Assembly: GCA_030159075.1 (NCBI GenBank)
Contig: BROG01000139.1
Location: 387,501-451,500, forward strand
Source of the DNA: Atrina japonica
Taxonomy: Eukaryota; Mollusca; Bivalvia; Pterioida; Pinnidae
DNA length: 64,000 nucleotides
Reading direction: 5' to 3'
The position numbers were made by a program, and so were the translations under genes. This document shows positions 33,547 to 44,681 of this stretch, in pieces (position 1 is the first letter of the stretch; each line of letters starts with the position of its first letter). Below the pieces are notes generated by a model that saw only the letters and a list, made by a program, of their open reading frames with translations, made no database searches and had not been told where the DNA came from.

Positions 33547-33763
33547 TTGTCAAATCTAAAATTCGTAAATTGGAGATTAGATTACACTGAAACTGTTTCA
33601 ATTTACCTCAAGACCCAATATATTCAAAACACAAAAATTATGCATGCTATGATAGCAAGAGTTATCCCCCATGGATAATTGGCAGCAGTTGCTTGCAAGA
33701 GTTACTTCCCTTGATGCATTTCCACAAATGAGATACATGTACATGTGTTGTTATTAGATAGTA

Positions 33764-33918
33764 CAGTGGAACGTCTTGAGAGACCACTCAATCAGTCACT
33801 GAAATGTGATCTCTCTAGACAGGTGGTCCCTTCAAAGAGGTTTTAAACTAAATGCTTTTCAAAATTTGGTCTCAATAGACAAGTGCTCTTTCATGGCAGT
33901 GATCTCTCCAGACAGGTT
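33764..33918 (+). mobile_element. CAGT-end MITE family B, right-truncated copy
   Basis: TA-CAGTGGAACGTCTTGAGAG, CCACTGAAATGTG-like CACTGAAATGTGATCTC, AGACAGGTGGTCCCTTC, ending GACAGGTTTGG without the CACTG terminus. Confidence 0.75.
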
Positions 33919-34242
33919 TGGTGTCTGTACATCTTTTACGTAGTAACTATAAATAGGATGTTTCTGTTAAGATGTGATCTATCATACACAAAATGACAAG
34001 TTAAATGTACAAAATATATTTTTCCTCACAAAAAGAGATATTCCAAAGATTACAAAGTTCACTTCACATATTTTACATTCCTCTCAGTTAACCTGACCTC
34101 AACCAATATTCTTAACCGTAGCATTAAAAATAGACTAAGTCCAAAACAGGGTCATTTTTGCAAAATACACAGGACTGATCTAGCATTTGAAGCATACACG
34201 TAGCACAGGATCAGAATCATAAGACGTATATCAAATGCAAGG

Positions 34243-34430
34243 TGGGACATCCATGACAGAGTGGTTGGAGCATCGCACTTTGAACCACGACGTCTCTCAT
34301 TTCTGGTCAGCACAGGTTCCAACCCAATTTGAACCTAAACTAATTTTGGTGAGAAAATTTGCCAGTTTTTTTTTTTGCGGAAGGCTGATGGTGTCTTCCC
34401 ATGTACATTGTAACTAGGTTCTCTTTCCAT
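34243..34430 (+). mobile_element. tRNA-headed SINE (group 2), plus orientation
   Basis: Head: AGAGTGGTTGGAGCATCGCA (A-box-like), TTTGAACCACGACGTCTC, CTGGTCAGCACAGGTTCCAA; body: TGAGAAAATTTGCCAG, TGTCTTCCCATGTACATTG. The tail is cut short at TTCTCTTTCCATTC. Confidence 0.8.
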
Positions 34431-34837
34431 TCTTTAATTGTCATCATGCCAAAATCATTTCAGTACCATTCTAAATGGAATTGTTAATTATTTTATTGTG
34501 AATATTAATGTTTAATCTGCCATTTTATGAATTATTGTCAGGAACTTTTGCAATTTTTTTCAATTTTCAATACATTGGCAGTTTTATAAATTAATATTTC
34601 TACAACAAATTTGACTTTTATGTGCTATGGGAGTGTGCATACATGCTTCCTGCCATCTGACAAAAAATAGGAAGCTATTACTAAATGACCTCTAGTGGCA
34701 ATTTCAGTTTGAGTATTTCACAATAATAGCCTATCCATTTATAAACAAAGAAAGATAACTCTGATTATCATGTCAGAGTTGACCCAATGAGGGTGAATAG
34801 TCCAGGTATACCCAGTCTGATCTAGTTTGCTGATTAA

Positions 34838-35047
34838 CTCATTGACCCCTGTAGTCACATTTAAACTCACCCATTTCAAACAAAAGGTAGAGTCCACAGG
34901 CAAAATTCAGGAGTGTTTATTTAGCATCCAAATTTTACAATAATTTGATATGCATTATTATTAACTTGTCCATCCCTAAATCACGACAATAGATTATACT
35001 TTTTATTAATCTGGGTAATTCTAAATGCAACCATAGGGGTGGGTGAC
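34838..35047 (+). mobile_element. 210-bp TTAA MITE, long relative of the mini-MITE
   Basis: TTAA at 34834-34837 and 35048-35051; ends CTCATTGACCCCTGTAGTC and CATAGGGGTGGGTGAC. Interior TAGAGTCCACAGG and AACTTGTCCATCCC also occur in a related stretch at 40870-41093. Confidence 0.75.
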
Positions 35048-35551
35048 TTAATAAGGATATAAATATACAGAGGAACCACTTTGATCTTAATGGTGAGGTT
35101 TCACTGTTATAATATACGTGTGAAGGATCATTTAGTTAATTCAAAGCAAAGCTTAGCTGCTCAAGGGTCATCGACCAGCCCTTTCTAATAGATTCTGTCC
35201 ACTATTTTCATATAAAGCAATGCAAATAATTAGCTATTTTTGCTACTATTTAGAAAAGAGTTGCTGATTTCTATCTACATACAAAGTTCAGCTACACCTG
35301 TTTGCTGGCTGCCATCGTATCATTCACAACTGAACCCACATATATTGAAGTCAAAACCGGAATTCAAATCAACAGGGGTTTTAAAATATCTGGGTTATAA
35401 TGGGATTTGGCCAGGGAATCAAAATCGTATGAAGTAAAGCAGGCTTTGAATGTAACTGGGTTAATTATAAGTGGGTTTGACTGTATAAATGCAAGTCAAT
35501 AATTACAGAGTATATATTGTAGCTCCAGAATTCTCTCTACTGTCATCTTAC

Positions 35552-35632
35552 CTTAGTTAATAATAACAAAGCATGACTCTCTATTGCAACATTAATGGTG
35601 TTACTTGTGTCAATATAGATTTCTTCCAATTC
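35552..35632 (-). CDS. F-BAR gene, exon 6 (helix 4)
   Basis: An 81-nt exon, 27 codons, phase 0 at both ends: acceptor preceded by TTTTTTTTTTTGCAG, donor GTAAGATG. It encodes ELEEIYIDTSNTINVAIES followed by HALLLLTK, an amphipathic helix in register with both neighbours. It is short, but the strong splice sites, absence of stops and phase match on both sides support it. The 26-bp satellite fills the intron between this exon and exon 5. Confidence 0.8.
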
Positions 35633-35754
35633 CTGCAAAAAAAAAAAAGAGTAAAAATTGTAAAACATTCTAAAAGACTGTAATTTTCATCTGCATGCAT
35701 ATTTTATGAATAACCAAAAGCAACATGAATTTATCATTTTACACATTGGCTTGT

Positions 35755-37595
35755 ACTGACTAACCTCACAAGTTTGTACTGACTGATCTCATAGTAAGTC
35801 TGTACCAACCGATCTCACTAAAAGTCTGTACTGACTGATTTCATTATAAGTCTGTACTGTCTGATCTCATAATAAATCTGTACTGACTGATCTCATAAGT
35901 TTGTAATGACTAATCTCACAGTATGGCTGTACTGACTGATCTCATAAGTAACTACCGACTGATGTCATACTAAGTCTAGACCTGTACCGACTGATCTTAA
36001 AATAAGTCTGTACTGACTAATCTCACTATAAGTCTGTACTGACTGATCTCACTATAAGTCTGTACTGTCTGATCTCATAATAAGTCTGTACTGACTGATC
36101 TCATTATAAGTCTGTACTGACTGATCTCATAATAATTCGACTGACTGATCTCATAATAAGTCTATACTGACTGATCTCATAATAAGTCTGTACTGTCTGA
36201 TCTCATAATAAGTCTGTACTGACTGATCTCATTAGTATGTAATGACTAATCTCACAGTATGTCTGTACCGACTGATCTCATAATAAGTCTAGACCTGTAC
36301 CGACTGATCTCATAATAAGTCTAGACCTGTACTGACAGATCTCACTATAAGTCTGTACTGACTGATCTCATAATAAGTCTGTACTGACTGATCTCATAAG
36401 TATGTAATGATTAATCTCACAGTATGTCTGTACTGACTGACCTCATAAGTAACTACCGACTGATCTCATAATAAGTCTAGACCTGTACTGACTGATCTCA
36501 AAATAAGTCTGTACTGACAGATCTCACTATAAGTCTGTACTGACTGATCTCACTGTAAGTTTGTACCGACTGATCTCACTAAAAGTCTGTACTGACTGAT
36601 CTCATAATAAGTCTGTACTGACTGATCTCACTATAAGTCTGTACTGACTGATCTCATAATAAGACTGTACTGACAGATCTCACTATAAGTCTGTACTGAC
36701 TGATCTCACAATAAGTCTACTGACTGATCTCATAATAAGTCTATACTGACTGATCTCAGTATAAGTCTGTACTGACTGATCTCACTATAAGTCTGAAGTG
36801 ACTGATCTTATTATAAGTCTATACTGACTGATCTCACTATCAGTCTGTACTGACTGATCTCATAATAAGTCTGTACAGATTGATCTCACAGTATGTCTGT
36901 ACCTACTGATCTCGTAAGTAACTACCGACTGATCTCATAATAAGCCTAGACCTGTACTGACTGATCTCATTATAAGTCTGCACTGACAGATTTCACTATA
37001 AGTCTATACTGACTGATTTCACTATAACTCTGTACTGACTGATCCCATAATAAGTCTGTACTGACTGATCTCACTGTAAGTCTATACTGACTGATCTCAC
37101 TATAAGTCTGTACTGACTGATCTCATAAATAGTCTGTACTGACTGAACTCACTATAAGTCTATACTGACTGATCTCACTATAAGTCTGTACTGAATGATC
37201 TCACTATAAGTCTGTACTGACTGATCTCAAAACAAGATCTCACTATAAGTCTGTACTGACTGATCTCACTATAAGTCTATACTGACTGATCTCACTATAA
37301 GTCTGTACTGACAGATCTCACTATAAGTCTGTACTGACAGATCTCACTATAAGTCTGTACTGACTGATCCAATAATAAGTCTGTATTGACTGATCTCACT
37401 ATAAGTCTTTACTGACTAATCTCACTATAAGTCTGTACTGACAGATCTCACTATAAGTCTGTACTGACTGATCTCATAATAAGTCTGTATTGACTGATTT
37501 CACTATAACTCTGTATTGACTGATCTCATAATAAGTCTTTACTGACTGATCTCACTATAAGTCTGTACTGACTGATCTCATGATAAGTGTATATG
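35755..37595. repeat. 26-bp satellite, about 70 units, in F-BAR gene intron
   Basis: Units of ATAAGTCTGTACTGACTGAT + CTCACT, with variants (ACAGATCTCAC, GTAATGACTAATCTCAC, AGACCTGTACCGACTG). Longer variants recur at intervals around 35975, 36285, 36475 and 36945, indicating a higher-order duplication. It starts (in gene direction) about 20 bp after the donor of exon 5. Confidence 0.95.
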
Positions 37596-37615
37596 GAGTG
37601 ACCGTATATTGTTAC

Positions 37616-37789
37616 CTCTAAAATTTGTGGAATTGTGTTTTGAAACTCATCAATGGTTCTGTTGGAAGCCCGTAATTGGAAAACGTATTCGTTGTGTGAG
37701 TTATAAAAGTTAATTTTGGCATTATCTCGGGTGCTGGGCGTGTTACAGCTCTGATAGTATTTATAAGTACTGTTATAGTTCTTTTCTGC
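37616..37789 (-). CDS. F-BAR gene, exon 5 (helix 3)
   Basis: A 174-nt exon, 58 codons, phase 0 at both ends: acceptor TTTCATTTCAG, donor GTAACA. It starts AEKNYNSTYKYYQSCN and contains HNEYVFQLRASN. F-BAR proteins of the FES/FER, FCHSD and srGAP groups carry a similar N-[DEQR]-Y-[VL]-x-x-L-x-[AG]-[AT]-[NQ] motif at this point in helix 3, which marks the position but does not decide the group. It ends FQNTIPQILE and runs into ELEEIYID of the next exon. A 26-bp satellite starts about 20 bp beyond its donor, and a MITE starts 43 bp upstream of its acceptor. Confidence 0.85.
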
Positions 37790-37831
37790 CTGAAATGAAA
37801 AAGAAGAAAAACAAGTTGTGTTGGAGAAATA

Positions 37832-38009
37832 CAGTGGAACCTGTCTTGAAGGACCACCGAATGTGCCACTGAAATGTGATCTTTCAAGACAGGTGGTCTC
37901 TCAAAAGAGGTTTTATCTAAAGAACTATTTAACAAAATGGTTTTCAAAATGTGGTCTCACAAGACAGGTGGTCTTTTATCAAAGTGGTATTTCAAAACAG
38001 GTTCCACTT
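37832..38009 (+). mobile_element. CAGT-end MITE family B, beside exon 5
   Basis: CAGTGGAACCTGTCTTGAAGG to TTTCAAAACAGGTTCCACTT, 178 bp, TA both sides. It begins 43 bp upstream of the exon 5 acceptor. Confidence 0.85.
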
Positions 38010-38194
38010 TACTGTGCCCTTGACAGCAAATTAACTCATGAACAATTTTCAAAGTCCCACAACTCTGGCAAATATTACAAAATGTTAGATATAATCAAAA
38101 TCAAAATCATTTGATAATATAAAGCAACATACAAATTTTCGTAAAAATTTTAGGAAAGAAAATATAGCTCTATGATTGAAATCAAATTTTGAAT

Positions 38195-38360
38195 TTTGAA
38201 TAGCGTTTTACACCACATTTAACAAGATTTCAGTTACATGTACATTTGTACATGGTGGCAGCCAGTTTTTATTGATGGAAGTGAGAACCCGGTTATAATA
38301 TACCTGGGAATCAACAACCAGCCTTCCGCAAGAAAACTGGCAAACATTCACAAGAAGAGA
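38195..38360 (-). mobile_element. tRNA-headed SINE (group 2), tail fragment
   Basis: TTTTGAATAGCGTTTTACAC, CATGGTGGCAGCCAGTTTTT, GAGAACCCGGTTATAATATA, CAAGAAAACTGGCAAAC. No head. Confidence 0.7.
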
Positions 38361-38369
38361 GCTCCAAGT

Positions 38370-39316
38370 ATGATAACAGTAACCATGACCTAATTTCCAG
38401 AAATCAGGTCAGACCAGCTCTGATACCCAAAAAGGCACAACTAGGGTACATGGGGATCAATTTTGTGCAGTATGGTTCCAATCCACCAAGTAGTTTAGGA
38501 GTTTTGCAGTGGAAACGGTTTTCAGTGACTGTGACCTATTTTCCAGAAATCAGGTCAAACTAGCTCTGGTACTCCAAAAGACACATCTATGGTACATGGG
38601 GATCATTTGAGTTAAGTACAGTTCCAATCTTGATAGCCATGTTTGGTCCTAGCCCCTTTTCATCTGCAAACTTTATGCAGCTTTACATTGTTATACTTCC
38701 TGTCAAGTTTGGTTCAAATTGGTCAAATGGTTCTGGAGAAATAGTCAAAAATGTTGAAAAGTTTACAAAATAAACTTATATTTTCCATTTATTTAGGTAC
38801 CTGTGACCTTGACCTTTGACCCATGACCTTAAAATTTTGTCAAACTGATCCTCAGATAATTCCTAACAACTTTCTCATATATCTTTGTATACAAAAAGTC
38901 AATCAGTTTGAGTTATTAAACAATTTGAAATACAAATATACCCTGTGTTACTGAAGTGCCCCCTAGTGGCTTGTTTATGGACAGATTTCATTTTCATTCA
39001 CAAAATTTGTAGATATTGACTTTACAATCATACATACAAAATTTGAAACTTATCTGATGAGAAAAAGATTTTTAAAAATGTACCAAGTTTTGGTCCTTTT
39101 TGGCCCCTTTTAGGGCCCCTATTGGTCCTATCCCTTTTTCATTTGCAAACTTTATTCGGCTTCACATGGGGATGCTATATGCCAAGTTTGGTTATAATTC
39201 GCCCACTGGTTCTTGAGAAGAAGATGTTTAAATGCAAAAGTTAACAGACGGACGCCGAATGCCGGACCTTTGGCTTATAGCAATAGCTCACTTGGCCCTT
39301 CGGGCCAGGTGAGCTA
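38370..39316 (+). repeat. Dispersed repeat F, long copy with terminal hairpin
   Basis: Two copies of TTTCCAGAAATCAGGTCA (38396, 38541), CTTGACCTTTGACCCATGAC, GGGCCCCTATTGGTCCTATC, GGCTTCACATGGGGATGC, AGTTAACAGACGGACGCCG, then the hairpin at 39285-39315. The same body order occurs at 12165-12425. No coding frame. Confidence 0.65.
39285..39315 (+). repeat. 13-bp stem hairpin ending repeat F
   Basis: AGCTCACTTGGCC, five-base loop CTTCG, GGCCAGGTGAGCT: thirteen pairs with a single G-T. It is followed by AAAAAG. A hairpin near a 3' end is a Helitron feature, but there is no CTRR terminus placed as expected. Confidence 0.7.
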
Positions 39317-39689
39317 AAAAGATATAATCACTTATTCATTCAAACAAGGAATGATACATACTTCTCTGTTGAATTAATTCATTTGTTGTCAGTGACCAAA
39401 AAATACCATTACAGAGTGCATTTTCCTGGCTTGTTGGCTATTCAGAAACGGTGTAACCTACGTCATGAAAACAGCGCCCTCTATCACGAAGCAGGATTTC
39501 CCCATAGCAGCTTAATTTTGAACTTTAAAAGTTGATTTCTTGCAAATGCCTGGTCCGATTGAAAATATTTTTCCGGTGTTGGAATCAGGAAGATAATCTC
39601 TTTCAAATAAACCCAACTTGTGTTTAGGGTGAACCATCCCTTTAAACAACAAACCTCTAAAGGCGATATGGCCCAATTTTAAAGTGGTG

Positions 39690-39905
39690 TTTTTCAAAGG
39701 TCAAGGTCAAAGGCAAAAGGCCAGTATCGAAGGTCATAGTCAACTAATGTTGTCATATTCTATCATGACGCGAAGTTGCAACGTAATACTTAAAATGTTT
39801 TTTTCACAACGGAGCTAAACACAACAGTCAAACCAAATTGCTGATACAGACAGACATAAAAACAGATGGACAGGCAGACATTGGCATTTCATAGACCAGT
39901 TTTTG
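39690..39905 (+). repeat. AAGGTCA-rich dispersed repeat, copy 2
   Basis: AAAGGTCAAGGTCAAAGG, GAAGGTCATAGTCAACTAAT, TATCATGACGCGAAGTTGC and the tail GATACAGACAGACATAAA + ACAGATGGACAGGCAGACA, in the same order as 3443 and 50345. Confidence 0.65.
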
Positions 39906-39974
39906 TTTCACAATCTGGCCAGGCCAATAACAGCCACACTGTAAATAATCAAATAATTATAGACAATTTGGTTC

Positions 39975-40156
39975 AAGTGGAACCCACTTATATTGAACCC
40001 TGTTACATTGACATCCTGCTTCACATGTATTTGAAATGAGTATCATTCCCTGACCTAGTTTCTTTATTACCTTTATAACCCAGTTAACTTGAAACCCCTG
40101 TTAATTTGACAAAAAATCCATTCCCCTTTAAAGTTCAATATATCTGGGTTCGACTG
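39975..40156. mobile_element. CAGT-end-like MITE, diverged
   Basis: CAAGTGGAACCCACTTATAT at the left and TTCAATATATCTGGGTTCGA + CTG at the right are inverted; interior CCCAGTTAACTTGAAACCCC. A related right end (TAAGTGGGTTTGACTG) lies at 35468-35483. Confidence 0.55.
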
Positions 40157-40159
40157 CAT

Positions 40160-41715
40160 TTATATTGTCTTTTAAAAATCAATAAACAGATGTTCAAGTA
40201 ATTACTAAAAAGATAAGTTTACATAAAAAAAAAATTGTGACTTTACATACAACAATCCCTAATAAAGTAGGTTTCGGTGCTGCGTTATCAATATTTTCAA
40301 CATTATATTGTTCTATATTTGTTAATTCTTCCTCCGGTCATAACTGCCCTATACTTTATGCGATTTTGGTATTTCTTTGAAATTTGTCTTCATTAGGACA
40401 GAAGCCTCAGGAGCTTGTGCATAGTTGATGCAAATATCTCGGTATTCGTCTGTGATATTGCAGACAAGTAATTTTTATAATACGATGATTGTTACCAATA
40501 CAAAATGTCTTTTCCAACCATATCTAGGAATAAAACGAATAAAAACAGCGTTTTGGTCAGTAAATGGAGACATATACCTAAATTTACAACCAATTACATC
40601 CGCTGGGCACAGGTGTGCTTGAGCATCAGATAAATGTCCGTGATGAATTGTGGGAGATAATTTTAACCAATATTATTTTCGTTTATTGATGAAATTGTTA
40701 ATATACATATGGTACCATTATTCATGATACTTAATATAAATGTCATTACACTGTGGTCAATACCCGGTAAAACAACGGATATATCAAGATCTATGTCTAA
40801 TTATTTTGGTTAGATACAGAGGCAGCTGTGTATGTGATTGTTAAATCGTAAGGTATTCATTCACCTTTAGTCATCTAAGTATTACCTCATCAATCACTGA
40901 AAGAAGATTTGGACCTGTCCATTTCAAATAAATGGTTATGTCCACTGTCAGAATTCAGGGTGTATGAATTAGAATCAAAATTTTATAATGATTTTACATG
41001 CAATATGAACTTGTTCACTCCGGAGTTATGACAGTAGACCGTATTATTTATTGATCTGGGGGAGTCTAAATGTGACCGCAGGGGGGTGATGAGTTATGAG
41101 AATCATGTAATATGGCTCCATAATTTCTGTATTAGCTATATCACTTTCAAAAAAGGCAGTGTCACAACGGAAGTTGAATTTAAAAGATATTAAACAAAAT
41201 GTCTGTTAGAATATGGTGGTGCATTATTGGTAACATTCATAACAGTGTTTTATCTTGGCATATTTTACTGTATTATGTCCTAAAACAGCTGTATCTTCTT
41301 AGAAAAACCTTTTTTTTCCAGAAAACATTCAGCATATACAAGGAAACATAATCATTTTAAACAAAACCATCCCTTTAATTTTCCAGAAAATAAAAAGGGA
41401 AAACTATCTTATTTTCTTATTTTTAAGATTAATTATTTGATAATGTGTGACAAAATAAAATTACCAGTAAAAAGTCAAACATCGACTTACAAAAAGTCCA
41501 GTATATCAATCATCCTATTAATTGATTATTCAACTTTAAATCATAAAAAGGGGACGTAACTCTGTTATATTACGAACCAAAAGTTTACTTTTGATTTCCA
41601 GAAGTTCGAATTCTTGCAAAGTATCGATTTTCACCAGGGCTATCATTTGACAACAAAATCACAATACCTTTGCAAAAAAATTCTCCCTACATGTTTGGTT
41701 GTTTTTTTCTTCACT
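40160..41715. other. Intron with one old TTAA-element relic
   Basis: Contains a relic of the 210-bp TTAA MITE at about 40870-41093 (right end GACCGCAGGGGGGTGATGAG). Otherwise no feature recognised. Confidence 0.4.
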
Positions 41716-41718
41716 TAC

Positions 41719-41871
41719 CTGTTGAAGCTGATCTTCCGCTTTGTACAGCGTGTCCTCAAATCGATCCCGGAATGTGTTTAATTTTTGGGCTTGGCTTTGC
41801 TTGTGTGTTGCTACTTCCTCCAGAGGTTTATACACATTTTTAATTAACAAACTTGCTGCATCAAGGTGTGC
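41719..41871 (-). CDS. F-BAR gene, exon 4 (core helices)
   Basis: A 153-nt exon, 51 codons, phase 0 at both ends: acceptor TTCTTCAG, donor GTAAGTGA (a near-perfect consensus). It begins AHLDAASLLIKNVYKPLEEV and continues with an amphipathic, charged helix ending KAEDQLQQ. The H...A..L...V.KPL pattern is the conserved centre of F-BAR domains, where histidine-led residues of helix 2 precede the bend into helix 3. There is no stop in frame on the exon. A MITE (41923-42101) begins 52 bp upstream of the acceptor. This exon alone is good evidence for the family. Confidence 0.85.
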
Positions 41872-41922
41872 CTGAAGAACATAAAAAAAAGTATAACATG
41901 TTTCATACAGCAAATGAAAATA

Positions 41923-42101
41923 CAGTAAAACCTGCTATAGTGGCCACCTCTGTATAAGGATCACCTGTCTATAAAGGCCAGTTTTTGCAAGTCCCATGGC
42001 TGCATACTTCAACTAAATTGAACCTGTGTATAAGGGTCCCCTGCACATAAAGGTCAATATTTTCTGGTCCCTTGGGTGGCCCCTATATACAGGTTTCACT
42101 G
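41923..42101 (+). mobile_element. CAGT-end MITE family A, beside exon 4
   Basis: CAGTAAAACCTGCTATAGTG to CAGGTTTCACTG, 179 bp, TA at 41921-41922 and 42102-42103. It begins 52 bp upstream of the exon 4 acceptor. Confidence 0.9.
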
Positions 42102-43034
42102 TAGTTTTTCAATCACTTTTCCAGGACTTTTCATGGCGTTTTTCAAGCATTTTTAAAGCACTTTCAATGGGTATGTTTATTTAGCTATAAAGGTCTTACA
42201 AGCCAAACCAAAGACCAAAACATATATACTGTCAGTAAGGTCCCTTCTCAGTTCAATGGCAATTCCCAAAATACCACTTAAAACTTCCTCTAAACACTAA
42301 AGAGTTCCAGCAGTACAGCAGCACAGAAACACTTTACTGAAATGGAATATCCTAGGTCAAAATTTAATTTCTTTTTTTTTCTTTTAGAGATGAAGAAACT
42401 CATACATGTACATTTGTACAAATAGAATTCAAGCACTATAACAAACAAAATCAAGCATTTATCATTAACTTCAAGCACTTTTCAAGGGTATTATTATTTT
42501 TAAGCACTTTTCAAGGTCTGTATGAACCATGTAAAGACAAAAGTGCAACATATTTTAACAAATTCAGACACCAAAGGTCAAGGCCAAACATACTCCAAGA
42601 TCTTAAAATCTGGCATACTAGTATGTAATATTTGTACATGATGACATACAAAATATCAAATTTGAAAAAAAGTGAAAAGTTTTGCTCAATTTAAAAAAAA
42701 AGAAAACTGTCGAGAAAGACATTAATGACCATGAAATTGATTTTGTCCAAGAATCTCCAATTCTTCAAAGTATATTTTAACTTATATAATATATAGAAAA
42801 GACACCAATACTATTACCAAGGTTCCATAGTTAAAATATTCAGCTCATAACAGAATTAACAAAATAACAATATTTTTGTGAGTTGATGCCTGGCCCTAGT
42901 TAATATTAGGTGTATATATACATATTTATATATTTATTTCAGTTTAGTTTTCAAACTAATTTATAAAAAAAAGAAAAAGATGTGAAACTTGACAATTTGC
43001 CTTACCTGTGAAAAGCATAATTAGCTGAGCTTAC

Positions 43035-43107
43035 CTGAGCATCTATTTCTGTTCCCTGTAGTAAACTCTCCCATGCTGCATATATAGAGGATGGTGTATC
43101 TACTGGT
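43035..43107 (-). CDS. F-BAR gene, exon 3 (second helix)
   Basis: A 73-nt exon with acceptor CATTCTCAG and donor GTAAGC. After completing the Arg codon it encodes PVDTPSSIYAAWESLLQ then GTEIDAQ. The Trp followed by a hydrophobic pair and an acidic or amide run matches the conserved start of the second F-BAR helix (for example the AW/VW..L motifs of GAS7, FES and FCHSD proteins). The exon ends in phase 0 and continues directly into AHLDAAS in the next exon. Confidence 0.8.
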
Positions 43108-43367
43108 CTGAGAATGTCAATAAAAATTAACTTTAAAAGTTTATAATATATATGTATTTGATTGTTACTCAGGCTAAAAATGAAAAAAAAAATTTTTAAA
43201 ACATGTCCTGATTAAGCCACATAAAAATCTCTAACCCCCAAAATTTTTTCGGCAGTTTTGCCCATTTATCATTTTTGTTTTCTTATCAAAAATCTAAAAT
43301 ATTATCTAATTTACATATCAAATTTCAAACAAAATTTGACTACTGACTAACCCACTTTTAAAACTAG

Positions 43368-43612
43368 TCAAACTTGTCTATAAAGACCACCACTCAAGGG
43401 AACGTGCAAAAGTAGCCGTTATAGAGAGGTGACCTTTAGATTTATTCATTATGAAAAAATTAACAAAGGTTATATCTGAATGGCCTTTATAGGCAGATGG
43501 ACTTTATAAAGAGATTTATTCATTATAAACAAGTTAACAAAGATGATGTTTCACTGGCCTTTATAGGCAGGTGCCCTTTATACAGAGATGAACTTTAATG
43601 CAAGTTTGAATG
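43368..43612 (+). mobile_element. CAGT-end-like element (CAAACTTGTC type)
   Basis: GTCAAACTTGTCTATAAAGA, CACTCAAGGGAACGTGC and, at the right, ACTTTAATGCAAGTTTGA. Central part with TTTATTCATTATGAAAAAAT occurs twice, 65 bp apart. Same group as 61091-61265. Confidence 0.65.
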
Positions 43613-43651
43613 TACTAGTCAGGCACATAAAACAGATTTTTAAAACAATTG

Positions 43652-44037
43652 CCGTATTTGACCCATTAAGCGCCTATGTCCCTATAAGCGCCCCTCCCCC
43701 TTTAGTGCACATGATCAAGAATATTTTCTTGCTGGATGACAAGGATATGTGAACCTGAAAATTACCGTAAGTAATAGTTTATCCGTAGCTTCCCAGCCAC
43801 AGAAGAATGGCAATAGGTGTACTGGGTAATAACTTTACCACTGTGCCATTTAAAAATTTACTGATTTACATCAATTTGAATATTAATTTCCTTGGTAATA
43901 ACTACAACAACTTTACCACTGTGCCTTATAAAAATTAACTGTTTTACATCAATTTGACTATTAATTGGTCCCATTAAGTGCCCATCCCTTTTTCCTGATT
44001 TCAGTAGTGCCCTGGGTGCTTATTGGGTCATATACGG
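43652..44037 (+). mobile_element. TGACCCAATA-end element, intact copy
   Basis: CCGTATTTGACCCATTAAGC and GCTTATTGGGTCATATACGG are inverted ends. The word TTTACCACTGTGCC occurs twice with ATCAATTTGA, an internal duplication. 386 bp, no coding frame. Matches 16262-16965. Confidence 0.75.
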
Positions 44038-44059
44038 TACCTCAAATTAAATAGAAGCC

Positions 44060-44132
44060 ACTGTGAGGACACATTAGGACTTGTCTAAGTCATTGATTTA
44101 CAGGAAAATCCATTACTTTTCACGGTTGATGA
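44060..44132 (+). mobile_element. TTAA mini-MITE, left-truncated copy
   Basis: GACTTGTCTAAGTCATTGAT, TTACAGGAAAATCCATTAC and the right end ACGGTTGATGAG followed by TTTAA. The left end is missing. Confidence 0.55.
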
Positions 44133-44249
44133 GTTTAATTATTAAACTTATTTATCCACAAGAATTAAAGATTTGTTTGACCATATCCGCTTATATTGTG
44201 GGGAAATGTATCAGTTTACTTTCTAAATTCATAGTTTGAAGTTTTCACA

Positions 44250-44435
44250 CATGTTATGTAATCAGGCCACAAAATAACAAAAATAGTCGTAACCCATTTA
44301 CAGGTTACACTAAAAGGAATGACTGTAACCTGTAGGTTATGATAGCGATAATAAAGACTTACTCATTAAAAACGAAAACGAAGTTACGTGATTTGTATTT
44401 CTCGTAGCCTCCATGTAACCTGAACGATCGCTCAC
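44250..44435 (-). repeat. Dispersed repeat G, copy 2
   Basis: Reverse complement of 17595-17820: GTAACCCATTTACAGGTTAC, GTAACCTGTAGGTTATGATA, GTTACGTGATTTGTATTTC and CCTGAACGATCGCTC. Confidence 0.65.
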
Positions 44436-44572
44436 GTGTTGTTTTGTAGTCTAAGTAATAATTATTTTATATGATTTATAATTTACATAACAAAAAGCTA
44501 TCATTATCTTTCTTTCTTTAGTTCGTAGTTTTTATATGATTTATAATTGACATAACTAATAACTGTCATTAC

Positions 44573-44681
44573 CTTTCTTTCTTTAGTTCGTAGTTTTTGC
44601 GTCGGAAAGTTGCTATAACTGACTGGATTTCCTTTGAGAAATGTTCATGTACTGCTGCCATCTGTTGGGCAAACTCTGCAA
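44573..44681 (-). CDS. F-BAR gene, exon 2 (FCH helix continuation)
   Basis: A 109-nt exon: acceptor ...CATTTGCAG, two bases completing a split codon, 35 codons, then AG and donor GTAATG. The peptide AEFAQQMAAVHEHFSKE followed by IQSVIATFRRKNYELKKE aligns in register with the FCH signature (F..RA.IE.EYA..L.KLA...). Lys and Arg cluster at the end, as expected for the membrane-facing surface of F-BAR helices. An in-frame alternative acceptor lies six bases further in (TTGCAG) and would remove two codons. The 3' AG joins the A opening the next exon to make Arg. Confidence 0.75.
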
